From Hofstenia miamia (lineage: Eukaryota > Xenacoelomorpha > Acoela): DNA of 64,000 bases. Below the pieces are notes generated by a model. It made no database searches. It saw only the letters and a list, made by a program, of their open reading frames with translations, and had not been told where the DNA came from. Shown in pieces: positions 26,031-38,362 of this stretch. Every line of letters starts with the position of its first letter. The first letter of the stretch is position 1. Location of the stretch: positions 1,098,543 to 1,162,542 of the forward strand of contig SCFE01000100.1 in the NCBI GenBank assembly GCA_004352715.1. The letters run 5' to 3'. Position numbers and translations under genes: made by a program.

Positions 26031-26440
26031 TTAGTTCAAAACAGCGGAAAAATTCAGTTCATCGACAGCCCAAATTCACTCGAGAAGTTATGGTTTAATG
26101 GGCATTTTCATATCGAGGATTTGAACATGATTGATGGATCGATTACTGGGTTATGCAGGAAGTTGGGAACGCCTCAAACTTCCCAAGTGACCAAAGAATA
26201 TTGTGCCCAATATAATATTCAAGTTCTTCAGTGACCTCCCAATTCACCTGATCTTAGCCGTATTCAGAATATTTGGCACATACTGAAAAACTATGTGGAA
26301 AAAAAGTTCCAGAAAATCTAGCTATATTAAACCAATATATCCTGGAATCGCAACACTCAATATCTGAAAGCGTAAGGTACAATTTGATGAACTCAATTCC
26401 TAAAGGTTATCATGTTGTCTCGAGAATTCAGAACAATTAG
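26030..26440 (+). pseudogene. Tc1-like transposase C-terminal remnant
   Basis: Frames give KFTREVMV.WAFSYRGF near 26,077, the 'SVMVWG.F' block of Tc1 transposases. The region where QQDNAP is expected (about 26,155) is shifted. SQVTKEYCAQYNIQVLQ then appears, followed by PPNSPDLSRIQNIWHILK near 26,235. The family has SPDLNPIEN(L)WH, so the catalytic Glu is replaced by Gln here. The tail PENLAILNQYILE and SIPKGYHVVSRIQN ends at TAG 26,438-26,440. The 3' flank has gcgccactctttttt near 26,550, which may be part of the terminal repeat. Frameshifts and a stop make it inactive; the 5' half is missing. Confidence 0.75.
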
Positions 26441-26559
26441 TAGACTAAACAAGAACTACATGGTATCTACAGGAAAGGGGTGGTTCCATTTATGTGCTTT
26501 TTGTTATTTATTTTTTTGATGTAATCGAAATTTACGTCTTTGCTTGCGCCACTCTTTTT

Positions 26560-27640
26560 TTACTTGAGTTATTAATCCAAATATTGTTGGGTGAAAAGTA
26601 CGGTTAAGAGATCGCCAACCAAATTAACATTGTTGTACAGAAAAATTACATTCTTAAGCCTTTATCCAAAATATATTTAGCTGAAATATTATATGCAGGT
26701 TTTGACGTAATATCTAAAGAAGGAATATTTAACCTGGTCCTGTATATGGCTATTTTATAAGATGACTATTAACTCATCGACTTAAATTTGGTAAAAATTA
26801 TTTAGCAATAGACACTAGTAACAGCTCAAGCAAATGATAATAAAGGAATATTCAATTTCTAAGCATGCTGATAGAATTCATTTAAGTTTTATATATAATT
26901 GTCTGCTTTTAAATACATTAATAAAATAAACACTTATTTGTTCAACTGTTGAAATAAAGTGCTATCTCTATTGAATATTGTCAATTAATGCAGCATAAAG
27001 TACCACATAAGGGACGTAAATTATTTATATATTGTTTTTCAGCATTTTATGTTTAAAAATGATAAATATTTTAATTTGAATGTTTACACAACGCCGACTT
27101 GAATTTACTTTCAAAGTTTTAAGGATTTTTTATAAAATTATTGTCTTAGCTAAAGGGGTGTCGGCTCACGTTCTAAAAGTAGAAAAGCTTTGAAAACGAC
27201 ATGCTACAATTTATGTTTTTTTCAAAAAAAAAGGGTTGCAACATGATACAGAAACAGGCAAATTATTAGAAATTATAAGAAGAGATAAACATTTTCAAGT
27301 AAATAAAGAAATAGATCAAAATTAGCGTCTGTGCTTTTGGAGCTTTTTAAGTTCCTTTTTAATTGAAGCTCTTAAATATATTCATAAAATCATAATAATC
27401 AATTTTTTTCTAAATAGCCATGTCAATTATATAAATAAACATTTGAATTATAATTATATTTCAACATGCTACACCAATGTTTTTTATGCAAATGGGAGCT
27501 GGAACCAGCCATTACCTTGCAATTTCCAAGAAAGACTAGTAATTGTGCTATTCCAGTCAAAATATCTTATTTCCTAACTGATAAGTGGTAGATATATTAC
27601 TTAGGAAACACGATTTTGGAAATCTCGAATCTATGAATAC
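26560..27640. other. No recognisable gene
   Basis: AT-rich sequence without frames resembling known proteins. Confidence 0.5.
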
Positions 27641-27654
27641 CCCAATAGCCATAG

Positions 27655-27943
27655 TGTATTATCAGAGAACCAGTTTGGATTTAGAGCGAAATGTTCCACG
27701 ACAGATGCTTTGTTAAGTGTAATTGAAGGCATCCTCCTTAACTTAAATAATGACAGTAGCACAGCATTAGCTTTCCTTAACCTGAAAAAGCCTTTAACAA
27801 TATAAACCACAACATACTATGTCAAAAATTAACTGCACATGGCTTTGATTGCAATAGTGTTAAATTAATAAATTGCGTTCTAACTAGGAAAACAACTTGT
27901 TAAAGTGGGAAATCTCTATTCTGAATATCAAACCCCAATAAAA
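27655..27943 (+). mobile_element. Jockey/CR1-like LINE fragment (RT fingers)
   Basis: Reads SENQFGFRAKCSTTDALLSVIEG near 27,662, LAFLNLKKAFNNINHNIL near 27,770, and then KLTAHGFDCNSVKLI. This corresponds to the 'FGFR..HST..AL' block and motif A of a jockey/CR1-type RT, with the motif A aspartate replaced (FLNLKKAF instead of FLDLxKAF). The fragment stops near 27,943, where a different LINE begins. Confidence 0.65.
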
Positions 27944-29205
27944 GGACAGGTTGATACCAGAGGAGCAGAAGGGATGTAGGACAAAGACAAGAGGATGCAA
28001 AGATCAGTTGTTAATAGACCAGGCAGTAGTGGAAAATTGTAGAAGGAAGACAAATATAGCAATGGCATGGATAGACTACAGGATGGCATATGACAGCAAT
28101 GGAGTTTCCCGGAAAGAGTTGGGTTTCTAGAGAGGGAGATGGGAAAGTGGCAGACTGAGATAGACGGGCACAGGTTGAGGTTTAGGCGAGGCATATTCCT
28201 GGTAGACAGCTTAGCACTACTACTGTTTGTAGTTAGCTTAATCCGTATCACAGAAAAGCTAAAGGAGACAGACATAGGCTATAAGTTTGAGAAGAATGGT
28301 GGAGCAGTGAGTCACCTGTGGTACATGGACGACCAGAAGATGTATACTAGTTCAAGGAAGATGTTGCAGAGACAAGTGGAAACATTTGAGAAGGAAAGAC
28401 AGAACAGATCATGAAAAGATTCTGGGTTGGAATTTGGATTAGGAAAGTGTGCAACAGTGACAATGTCCAGAGTCAAGTGCATAGATGGAGATGGTTTGAC
28501 GACGAGCAGTGGGGATAGAATTGAGGAAGTCAAAGAGATGTACAAGTACTTAGTTGTGATAGAGAAAGATAGAACAGATCATGAGGAAATGAAGATGAGG
28601 TTAAGAAAAGAATACAAGAGGAGAGTAAGAAAGATACTACAGAAGTCAGCATTGAATGCGCAGAATAGTATAAAGCAATTAATACATGGGCGATACCAGT
28701 GTTGAGATATTAGGCAGGAATAGTTAGGTTGAACAAGAATGAACTTAGGGAGCTAGACAGGGAGACAAGGAAGATACTTGCAGCAGAAAGGGCTTTCAAC
28801 TTAAATGGAGATGTTGATAGGTTGTACATGGTAAGGCATAAAGGAGGGAAGGTACTGCTACGTTTGGAGGAAACTGTAGAAGCAGAAGAACTAGGGATAA
28901 AGGAATACGTAGAAGTCCAACCTGAAAGGTCACTATTGGAGGTTACTAAGGAGTTAAAGAAGATTAGAACTGAGAGTAAAGGAAAAACAGCATACCAGAG
29001 TAGGATGGAATTAGAGAGACAAACAAGCTATAGTCAAAAGGCAATGCATGGAGAATACTGGAGGAACACAGAAAAGTGTGACAGAGAAGAAAGCAACAAG
29101 TGGTTAAAGAAGGCAGGACTGAAAAGAGAAACAGAAGCACTGATAATGACAGCACAGAAGCAAGCAATAAAAACAAACTGGGTGAAAAAATTTGTTTTTT
29201 TATAG
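27944..29205 (+). mobile_element. R2-like LINE reverse transcriptase, decayed
   Basis: In shifting frames: [20 protein letters not shown] (about 27,957), then [12 protein letters not shown] (motif A, 28,059), MGKWQTEI, and RRGIFLVDSLALLLF (motif B, 28,185; family usually has RGIFQGDSLSPLLF). VSHLWYMDDQKMY (motif C, 28,308) has the YMDD catalytic pair intact. EFGLGKCATVTM (28,427) and YKRRVRKILQKSALN (28,612) follow. The post-RT part at 28,729-29,205 has ELRELDRETRKIL and DVDRLYMVRHKGGK. The 3' zinc knuckle is missing because the copy ends at an (AT)n tract. Several stops interrupt it. It shares its family with the fragments at 5,780-6,590, 38,363-39,403 and 58,404-60,570. The clade (R2/Dong-like) is inferred from the pattern of blocks, not from a tree. 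Confidence 0.8.
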
Positions 29206-29216
29206 AATATATATAT

Positions 29217-29259
<43 letters not shown>

Positions 29260-29444
29260 TTATGGAGATAACATTTATGGAGACTTGCCACAGAGGCATA
29301 GGATAAATCTAAATTTCCAATTAAAAAATTCACATGAATTTTCAACAAAGAAATTCAGCTTGGTGCTAAATATAAAATACGCAATATTCATTCCTTCAAA
29401 ATACAATTCGCTTAATAGAATGTCTCAAACGCTATTACCATTAA

Positions 29445-29479
<35 letters not shown>
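29206..29479. repeat. Two (AT)n microsatellites
   Basis: (AT)n at 29,206-29,256 and 29,448-29,479, separated by about 190 bp of unassigned sequence. The first directly abuts the truncated 3' end of the LINE. Confidence 0.9.
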
Positions 29480-29482
<3 letters not shown>

Positions 29483-32400
29483 CATGTAATATATTCTATT
29501 AATCCTAGTAGATTAACATTTGTTGCATGTAACTGATGATTACTATAATTTTCTATTCAAATATGTAACATTGTGTTTAGTATTAATAACATAGAGGTTA
29601 TTGCCTAAGCATTTCTCCAAATGGCGATAACCCTTAATTTTCTTTGAAAGGAAGCATCAGTTATGCCATAAAACCACACTAAGCCATAACACTTGATAGG
29701 ATTGCAATCAATCCTACTGAATACAATTGGGTTGACAAAAATAAAATTTCAATATACAATATTATATAAAGTCTCTTCATCATTGTATTTTTTAGAGAAA
29801 TGTAGGCATTATTTTAATTTAATGTTCACACAAAAAGGAAGTGGTGTCTTTGAGCTATCAGGAAGTTGATCTCGGTAATATTTTCCTGTTGCACAATGTT
29901 GTAATATAAAATAGATATGTACATTATTCCCATATTGATGAATGGCAACTAAGCTTACCACCAATTTAAACATTTCTCATATGCTTCAACTAATACAATA
30001 TTCTTCAATATATGTTGCACAATTCAATTAAAGTAGATTGAAAGTTTCCAATATTTTATTTCATAGTATGTATCTCATATAACACTATCAAGACATTATG
30101 CACTCATATTTCGAAATATTGTTTGGTATAATGAATGCTATTTATTGTATTTAAATGATTGCAATATGTTCTGTGCATGTTCATGGTAATTTTCTTGATT
30201 TGGCAACTATAGTGACTACTCGGAAAATACTAGAAAATATTTACATTAAAATTAAATTGACTATATGTCTCAATTTTATTAAAACAGTCCTCATTTTGAT
30301 GAAAATGTCAAAATTTAGTAAAGCATACATTTATGATACTCAGATATCCTGGTTTTTTGTAGTTAGGTGAAAACTCAAAGTTCTCAAAAAGTCTGAAAAA
30401 TTAGAAGAAAATTAAAAAAAGAGGAATTGCAATTGCCAATGGTTTGCCTTAGGGTTCCGTAGACCAAAACTTTTTTGGTCCCATTCTCATTGGGTCCAGA
30501 ACAATTGCGTAGACAGATTATTTTCACAACGGTAGCTTGAGCATTGAGCGGGGGTTTTCACCAAGGATGTTTATGAATACCACACTAATGCAATACATAC
30601 ATACATACATATAGATACCAACGTATATATTAATCGAATATATCCAACGAGGATGATTAAAGCATCAATTCAATACAGACGCGTAGCTAAAATGATTGTG
30701 AAAAGTGATGTCTTAAAGCTTACCAATTATAAAATGGCTTTTAAATATAAGTATATATTCCAATAATAAATACATTTAAGTGCTTATTTGAAAGTTTAGA
30801 TTTTGTATATATTGTAACTTTAACAATGCAAAAAGTGTTTCCATAATATATTTGATCATTTTCTACAAGCCTATTAAGAAATTTGGAAATATTGGATATT
30901 GGTTGCTGCCCTCCTATGTAATGGTGAACATTTGTGATGAAGATTATAAAAAGTATTAACTATTTTTGATAAGCATTCGGATTACTTAAAATGCTTTCAA
31001 GTTTTTAAATAATAAATGTTCAGATAATCAGAGTGTATAAAGTTCAAGGAGAAACCATTTATCCAAACGAATCATTTTCTGTAGGCCGACTACTTAAGCT
31101 TGACATTCGGACTGGTTTTAAAATGTAAGTAAAAGAGAAGACATTCATCTCGACTTTGTATTTTGGTATTTGGAATATCTTTATTGGTTGGCGAAATATG
31201 AGCATTTACAAATTGTGTTATGAAGATTCTTAGAAGAACAGGGTTAAATAAATCTTAAATATAATTTTAATTGATACAATTTAAAATTAAACTAATAATT
31301 TTAATTGATGTCAATGTACGTAAAAATTAATCTAAAAAACATAGACCTGTCTGAAAAATTTCACATGAACATAAAATAGACTAGAAAATCAAACTTAATT
31401 GAACATCAGGTATGTGGTTAAAAATTCAATAAAAATTTTATTGTTGAAGGTACAAAATGTATAAAAAAAATCCGTCTACCACTGATTCTTTAACCTTGCT
31501 AAGAGAGGCTCGTAGGCCCACAACCTCCAACTTTATTTGATAACATTTTAACAACTTAATGAATGTAAATGATATTTACTAAAATTAATTTGGAAACAAT
31601 TTAAGTAAAGAATTAGAGAAAACATTAACCAGGTTATCCCAGAGCCACTGTTTAAACACGGAATCATTTTGGACGTATAACTGTTTAAATATTTATGGAG
31701 TTAATAACAGGTGCTCTGTCTTAGCAGACTGTTTGTGAGGGCTTCACTGTGCTTTATTTGGAGATTGACTGAAATATTTTTGCAGATCATTTCTTGCTAT
31801 CAGTATCAAAGTGCTAAAGATGGATGTTGTTAATGGCCCTTGACTCGGTATGCAAATAAGAATGTCATTGCTTCCACAAGTATGCTAGATGCAGATTTTG
31901 ATTCTTGGTATTCATTTTTATGAAGACAATGCCTATGGAATTAGAGCAGATTCAAAGTCTTGATTTTTTTGTTAGTAATATAGTCGTAAAGTGCAAAAAT
32001 ATAGAGACAAAGTGGGAATCAAGTATCACTATCATTTCAATGATTTAAATATATTTTTGAAAACCTTGATTGACTAAGTAATTTAGCAAGCCATAAAAAC
32101 TCATGGAAAAGAACTATAAATTAACCTTATATTTTGATGTTATTAAGTGATGCTTAAGCTCAAATCAGATTAAAAATACAGCAGGGTGGGAAGTATAATG
32201 TTTTAAGCAGCTATATATAAAAATATTGTTCTTGGTGTCTTCCGTGATGATCATTGTGTCGAAATGATTTGACAAGTCATATCTGCTTATTAAAAGATAA
32301 TGTATTGCCGTTTATATCCATGCAAGTTATTGCTCATACACAACAGATAAAAATGGCTTTAGTGGTTCAATTCAATAAAACATTATTAGACTGCTTAAAA

Positions 32401-34554
32401 ACAGTGTAATCAGCTCGGCGTCCATATCACGGTCTGTAGGCAATTACCAATATTTTCACCACCATCAAATCACTTGGCAAAAGTGTAGGCAATTTCTATA
32501 TATATATATATATATATGACGGAAATTGATCTTATTTTTTCAAGTTGTTATTAAAGAGCAAATGGAACCTACATTTCAATTCGAATGTCTATAAAAAGCA
32601 AATTATAAAAACTTACTTGATTTGCATTGAACTTCGCAATTGCAATCTATTATCTTGTCTAACTTTTATAGATCTTCTTCTACATATTAGAAATAATATG
32701 AAAGTTGAAAATAGAAGTTTAAAGCATATGTAATGTAAATTTATCAGTTTATCAAGCTGTCTAACTCTTTGATCACGTACGCAAGAGATTTCTGTATTTG
32801 AGAGTGTTTTAAAATCAAGTTTATACACAGTAATGACGAATTAACAACAACCTGTAAATAGACTGACAAATATATTTCTTAAACTTCCTAGTTTCACAAC
32901 TAAATATCGATCATAAAGTGGAAAAAAATTATATGTGAAACAAACAAATAAGTTAATCAATAGGATTATATATTTAGCACATAATGACGACAAACAATAC
33001 TGTTTCCTTAGCGAATAAAGTTGCATTTTTGATTTAAAATAATATGTCGCCTCATTAGTGGGAAATTTCCAAATAAAGCATTGGTTTTGATGACGCCAAT
33101 TTTAATCAATAGACAAAAATTTTGGTTTACGTAGCCTATGTCATTCTGTCAAAGGCTCAACAGGTCAATTAACTATGACTTTTATCATTTACAGATATTG
33201 CAGCTTGATATGTTTACTTTTACCTTTGTTCCCAATTAAATAATTTTTGATTTGAAATATTGTTGTAAAATTTAATGCCCTAGCCTATACCTTGACTAAA
33301 TTTAATTTTTTGGGAATTGAACTAAGTTAGATCGAGAGAAATAAGGAAAATCTTTAGGCACTGTGACCAGAATTAGATCAAACATAGGTAGCTGGTTTTG
33401 CACACCTTCTATTAATGTACTCTTCACTTAGCTTTAGGTTACTGCATGTAAATATTATAAATTATTATACTTGTTAATGCTTGATTATTATTGTTAATGT
33501 TCATTCAGCAAGCACCCGAGAATATAGAAAATTATTAAATGCAATGCGGATATATACTCACATCCATTCGGTAGAATTTTGATGGACTTATTGAAAACAA
33601 TAGGCATTGTATTTGAAACAATACATAAATTCTCTGAGATTTTTGATGAGAAGTCTACTTATATCTTCATTGCTTAATGCAGTACAATTTTTGTGTTACT
33701 AGCTGCTCATAATTTTACAATACGGTAAGTGTCTAAGAAATGAAGGGTGCATAAATTCACAGTTTAAGTGATTAAGATATTGTGGAACATTCTGGAAGCT
33801 CCAAATAGGTAAATTTGAGCGAAAACAAAGATCAGTATGTTATAATCGCATTGAAGCACACTATAAAATTTCATCACACAACTTCCATGAGAAGGAAATG
33901 TTTAGACCGGGATACATTTTAATTGTTTTAGAATTGATTTGCAAGACGTTTGATTTTCAGACGAGCCAACATTTGAATGTCAATAAATAAATAATCCTGC
34001 ACCGACTTGGTATACCTCAACACGTGTGAATAACCCAGCGAAAAGTAAGATGTGATCAATTATGGTATCCATAGATAGGATATGCATTTTTGAAGACATA
34101 ATTGACTGTGAGGGATACATTGACTTGTGCAAGATACGCAATAACTGATTATTGATTCTAAATAAATGCCTATTTTTATTCACTTAAAGATTATATTGGA
34201 TACTTAAAGACTATGCTAATTATAATCAAATTGAAGCTTATTGGAAATAATGAAAATACGAATGCAAGCTGAGACTAATAATTCAAAGACCTAGCTTATG
34301 TTTAAACTCATTATATTGAGGTTAACATATCAGGTATTCACAGCATCATGTCAGTATTTAGTGGACTCTCTGCTTTAAAGAATACTCTAAGCTATGAATA
34401 ATGAATTTGAACACTAAGATTTTTGAAATTTGATGAACTAAACATTTAGTGCCTGTTTTTGAAAACTCCTAATTTGCTCGACATTATTCCTTCACTACAT
34501 ATACATCAAAATGAGTTTTTGATAAACATTACTCTATAAATTATGTGATTAATA
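29480..34554. other. No recognisable gene over about 5 kb
   Basis: AT-rich DNA with small microsatellites: a (TACA)n at about 30,594-30,612 and an (AT)n at 32,497-32,517. Frames are short (up to about 71 codons) and have no recognisable motif. I found no repeat termini. Confidence 0.5.
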
Positions 34555-34968
34555 TTAGGTTGATGCATAATTATCCGGCGTTTTTAAAATAATATCTGAA
34601 CAGTGTTTATTATGAACAAGACAAAACACAAAATAGTTTTAGCAATTATTCTGGAGCATATTCTCCTTCAACATCAATAACTGCTTCCCATTTACTCGGA
34701 AGAAGGTCAATTCCACGGGCAAAAAAGCTGCGATTCTTTGACGCAATCCACGATCGGACATCTTCCACCAACTCATCAAAATTGCTAAAGACTTTGTTCG
34801 ACTGCCAGTTTTTGAGAGATCGGTTGATATGGTAGTCCGTTGGCGCCTCTGTTGGAGAGTATGGCGGATGAGGAAGCAGCTCCCATCCCTTATTAGCGAT
34901 TGACTCAACTACGCGACGCTCGACATGTGGACGCGCATTGTCGTGGTGAAAAATGATGTTCTTTTTTC
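34555..34968 (-). mobile_element. Mariner element copy A (3' end), DD34D transposase C-terminus
   Basis: A terminal inverted repeat beginning TTAGGTTGATGCATAATTAT starts at 34,555 after a TA. On the minus strand, the transposase C-terminus runs from the gap to TAA at 34,646-34,648. It carries HHDN (second catalytic Asp) then PHPPYSPTEAPTDYH (third Asp, codon at 34,835-34,837), with 34 residues between the two aspartates: the DD34D signature of mariner. The tail FFARGIDLLPSKWEAV matches the family's 'F..GI..LP.KW..V'. This stretch is open without a stop, so it is the best-preserved C-terminus of the four copies. The 5' part lies in the gap. Confidence 0.85.
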
Positions 34969-35968
34969 NNNNNNNNNNNNNNNNNNNNNNNNNNNNNNNN
35001 NNNNNNNNNNNNNNNNNNNNNNNNNNNNNNNNNNNNNNNNNNNNNNNNNNNNNNNNNNNNNNNNNNNNNNNNNNNNNNNNNNNNNNNNNNNNNNNNNNNN
35101 NNNNNNNNNNNNNNNNNNNNNNNNNNNNNNNNNNNNNNNNNNNNNNNNNNNNNNNNNNNNNNNNNNNNNNNNNNNNNNNNNNNNNNNNNNNNNNNNNNNN
35201 NNNNNNNNNNNNNNNNNNNNNNNNNNNNNNNNNNNNNNNNNNNNNNNNNNNNNNNNNNNNNNNNNNNNNNNNNNNNNNNNNNNNNNNNNNNNNNNNNNNN
35301 NNNNNNNNNNNNNNNNNNNNNNNNNNNNNNNNNNNNNNNNNNNNNNNNNNNNNNNNNNNNNNNNNNNNNNNNNNNNNNNNNNNNNNNNNNNNNNNNNNNN
35401 NNNNNNNNNNNNNNNNNNNNNNNNNNNNNNNNNNNNNNNNNNNNNNNNNNNNNNNNNNNNNNNNNNNNNNNNNNNNNNNNNNNNNNNNNNNNNNNNNNNN
35501 NNNNNNNNNNNNNNNNNNNNNNNNNNNNNNNNNNNNNNNNNNNNNNNNNNNNNNNNNNNNNNNNNNNNNNNNNNNNNNNNNNNNNNNNNNNNNNNNNNNN
35601 NNNNNNNNNNNNNNNNNNNNNNNNNNNNNNNNNNNNNNNNNNNNNNNNNNNNNNNNNNNNNNNNNNNNNNNNNNNNNNNNNNNNNNNNNNNNNNNNNNNN
35701 NNNNNNNNNNNNNNNNNNNNNNNNNNNNNNNNNNNNNNNNNNNNNNNNNNNNNNNNNNNNNNNNNNNNNNNNNNNNNNNNNNNNNNNNNNNNNNNNNNNN
35801 NNNNNNNNNNNNNNNNNNNNNNNNNNNNNNNNNNNNNNNNNNNNNNNNNNNNNNNNNNNNNNNNNNNNNNNNNNNNNNNNNNNNNNNNNNNNNNNNNNNN
35901 NNNNNNNNNNNNNNNNNNNNNNNNNNNNNNNNNNNNNNNNNNNNNNNNNNNNNNNNNNNNNNNNNNNN
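34969..35968. other. Assembly gap, 1000 N
   Basis: Exactly 1000 N, the conventional size for a gap of unknown length. Confidence 0.95.
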
Positions 35969-36152
35969 CGCTTAGCCAAAATGAGTTTTTCCTTTTTTCT
36001 ATCTTCATAACTAAGATCAGGTTTAATAAATACTTTGGCATTATAGCCACGTAATTTGTATGACTGAGCAATAACGCATCGTTTGTTCCATTCTGTAGTT
36101 AGATCCACTATGATAGATGGTATTAGGAGAAACAAACTTAGACAATACGTAT
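35969..36152 (-). mobile_element. Possible LINE-associated remnant
   Basis: The minus strand is open through AKVFIKPDLSYEDRKKEKL, which resembles the short conserved segment (FI..DLT..ER..E..L) found upstream of the endonuclease in several LINE families. It is cut by the gap on one side and by mariner copy B on the other. Weak assignment. Confidence 0.25.
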
Positions 36153-36154
36153 TA

Positions 36155-37362
36155 TTAGGTTGATGCATAAATATCCGGCGTTTTTAAAATAATATCTGAG
36201 CAGTGTTTATGCATAATTATTAAAAGGATTCGTCAATGTTTTATTGTTTTAATTCATTTTTATTGTTTTATTATTTTTTATTGTTTTAATTCATGTTTAT
36301 TATGTTTACTTTAGAACTTATTTTAGAATGCGTGTTAAAAACTATATGCATATAGGCATGTTATGCTGTATCACTTCGAGAAAAGATGGAAGGCGGCTGA
36401 ATCTTTTCGCGATATAACTGCACTTTTTGGCCAAGACCAATCAGTGAAAGTCAGAGTCGGGGATGGTTTGCCCGCTTTAAATCGGGCGATTTAAGTTTGG
36501 AGGACAAAGCAGGAAGAGGTCGTTTGTCTGATTTCGACCATCAGGCACTTCTGGCAGCAGTGGAAACAGATGAACGAATGACAACCAGAATTGCTTGCCA
36601 ACGACTTCAATGTCGATCAATCCACGATCGTCCGTCGATTGAAGAAGTTAGGAAAGGTTTGGAAACTGTGTTGATGGGTGAACTTTCTGACAAAAACAAA
36701 GCAGACCGCGTCCGAATATTCACTAATTTGGTTCAGAGAAATGAACAATTTCCGTTCCTTAACAATCTCGTTACTGGAGATGAATCGTGGCTGCTTTTCA
36801 AAAACCTCAAAAGAAAGATGGTTTTCGTCTCCCCAGGTGAAACACCGACACCATTGCCAAAACAGGGCAACTGCAAGAAAGCAATGTGATGTGTCTGGTG
36901 GGATAGAAGTGGCATCATTCATTGGGAAATCATTTCCAATGGCATATGCTTCTGGTGGAATGACAATGGTTAGTGATTTTTCCTTTTTTCTTTCCAATTT
37001 GTTTGACTTTTTATTTTTTTTAAGATGAGCGTCAACAATGGCTGATTCCAGATAGAGATGGAAAACGGCAATTCAATGTCAACAGCGATGTTTATCTGGC
37101 TCAGCTCGATCGTCTCCATACTGCCATAGAAACGAAAAGGCTGAGAAAAAAGAACAACATCATTTTTCACCACGACAATGCGCATCCACATGTCGAGCTT
37201 CGCGTAGTTGAGTCAATCGCTAATAAGGGATGGGAGCTGCTTCCTCATCCGCCATACTCTCCAATAGCAATTTTGATGAGTTGGTGGAAAATGTCCGAAC
37301 GTGGATTGCGTCAAAGAATCGCAGCTTTTTTGCCCGTGGAATTGACCTTCTTCCGAGTAAAT
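36155..37362 (+). mobile_element. Mariner element copy B, intron-containing, internally deleted
   Basis: The 5' terminal repeat TTAGGTTGATGCATAAATAT begins at 36,155 after TA. The transposase begins at ATG 36,363 (MLYHFEKRWKAAESF), followed by a helix-turn-helix part with WFARFKSGDLSLEDKAGRGR. The first catalytic Asp is in TGDESWLL near 36,776 and the second in FHHDNAHPH near 37,170. Frameshifts: a base lost near 36,441, an inserted T near 36,593 and 7 bp lost near 36,680. A 56-bp T-rich GT...AG segment at 36,969-37,024 interrupts the frame. At 37,264/37,265 a 64-bp deletion relative to copy A removes the third catalytic Asp. The end is lost in a gap. Non-autonomous. Confidence 0.85.
36969..37024 (+). 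other. Putative 56-bp phase-1 intron in mariner transposase
   Basis: The segment begins GTTAGTGATTTTTCC and ends in a T-rich tract followed by AAG. Removing it joins AAT-G to AT-GAG and restores FWWNDN-D-ERQQWLIPDRDG in frame. Left in, it gives an immediate TAG. GT...AG borders and the pyrimidine tract before the 3' site are those of a small spliceosomal intron. The same 56-bp segment is present at the same site in copy C (40,743-40,798, minus strand). Confidence 0.65.
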
Positions 37363-38362
37363 NNNNNNNNNNNNNNNNNNNNNNNNNNNNNNNNNNNNNN
37401 NNNNNNNNNNNNNNNNNNNNNNNNNNNNNNNNNNNNNNNNNNNNNNNNNNNNNNNNNNNNNNNNNNNNNNNNNNNNNNNNNNNNNNNNNNNNNNNNNNNN
37501 NNNNNNNNNNNNNNNNNNNNNNNNNNNNNNNNNNNNNNNNNNNNNNNNNNNNNNNNNNNNNNNNNNNNNNNNNNNNNNNNNNNNNNNNNNNNNNNNNNNN
37601 NNNNNNNNNNNNNNNNNNNNNNNNNNNNNNNNNNNNNNNNNNNNNNNNNNNNNNNNNNNNNNNNNNNNNNNNNNNNNNNNNNNNNNNNNNNNNNNNNNNN
37701 NNNNNNNNNNNNNNNNNNNNNNNNNNNNNNNNNNNNNNNNNNNNNNNNNNNNNNNNNNNNNNNNNNNNNNNNNNNNNNNNNNNNNNNNNNNNNNNNNNNN
37801 NNNNNNNNNNNNNNNNNNNNNNNNNNNNNNNNNNNNNNNNNNNNNNNNNNNNNNNNNNNNNNNNNNNNNNNNNNNNNNNNNNNNNNNNNNNNNNNNNNNN
37901 NNNNNNNNNNNNNNNNNNNNNNNNNNNNNNNNNNNNNNNNNNNNNNNNNNNNNNNNNNNNNNNNNNNNNNNNNNNNNNNNNNNNNNNNNNNNNNNNNNNN
38001 NNNNNNNNNNNNNNNNNNNNNNNNNNNNNNNNNNNNNNNNNNNNNNNNNNNNNNNNNNNNNNNNNNNNNNNNNNNNNNNNNNNNNNNNNNNNNNNNNNNN
38101 NNNNNNNNNNNNNNNNNNNNNNNNNNNNNNNNNNNNNNNNNNNNNNNNNNNNNNNNNNNNNNNNNNNNNNNNNNNNNNNNNNNNNNNNNNNNNNNNNNNN
38201 NNNNNNNNNNNNNNNNNNNNNNNNNNNNNNNNNNNNNNNNNNNNNNNNNNNNNNNNNNNNNNNNNNNNNNNNNNNNNNNNNNNNNNNNNNNNNNNNNNNN
38301 NNNNNNNNNNNNNNNNNNNNNNNNNNNNNNNNNNNNNNNNNNNNNNNNNNNNNNNNNNNNNN
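37363..38362. other. Assembly gap, 1000 N
   Basis: Exactly 1000 N. The left contig ends inside mariner copy B at the phrase ttccgagtaaat. Confidence 0.95.

Noticed and set aside
28964-29348. Minus-strand frames opposite the R2-like LINE (also 27,928-28,275 and 28,312-28,545)
   Set aside because: Antisense shadows of the LINE coding strand, without motifs of their own.
29192-29536. Frames rich in Tyr-Ile repeats
   Set aside because: They are translations of (AT)n microsatellites.
34905-36168. Very long open frames across the gaps (also at 37,220-38,411, 39,261-40,553, 55,031-55,858 and others)
   Set aside because: They consist almost entirely of N and have no coding meaning.
36617-36997. 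Minus-strand frame of 126 codons and similar frames opposite the mariner transposase
   Set aside because: Shadows of the transposase coding strand; the plus-strand product has the conserved motifs.
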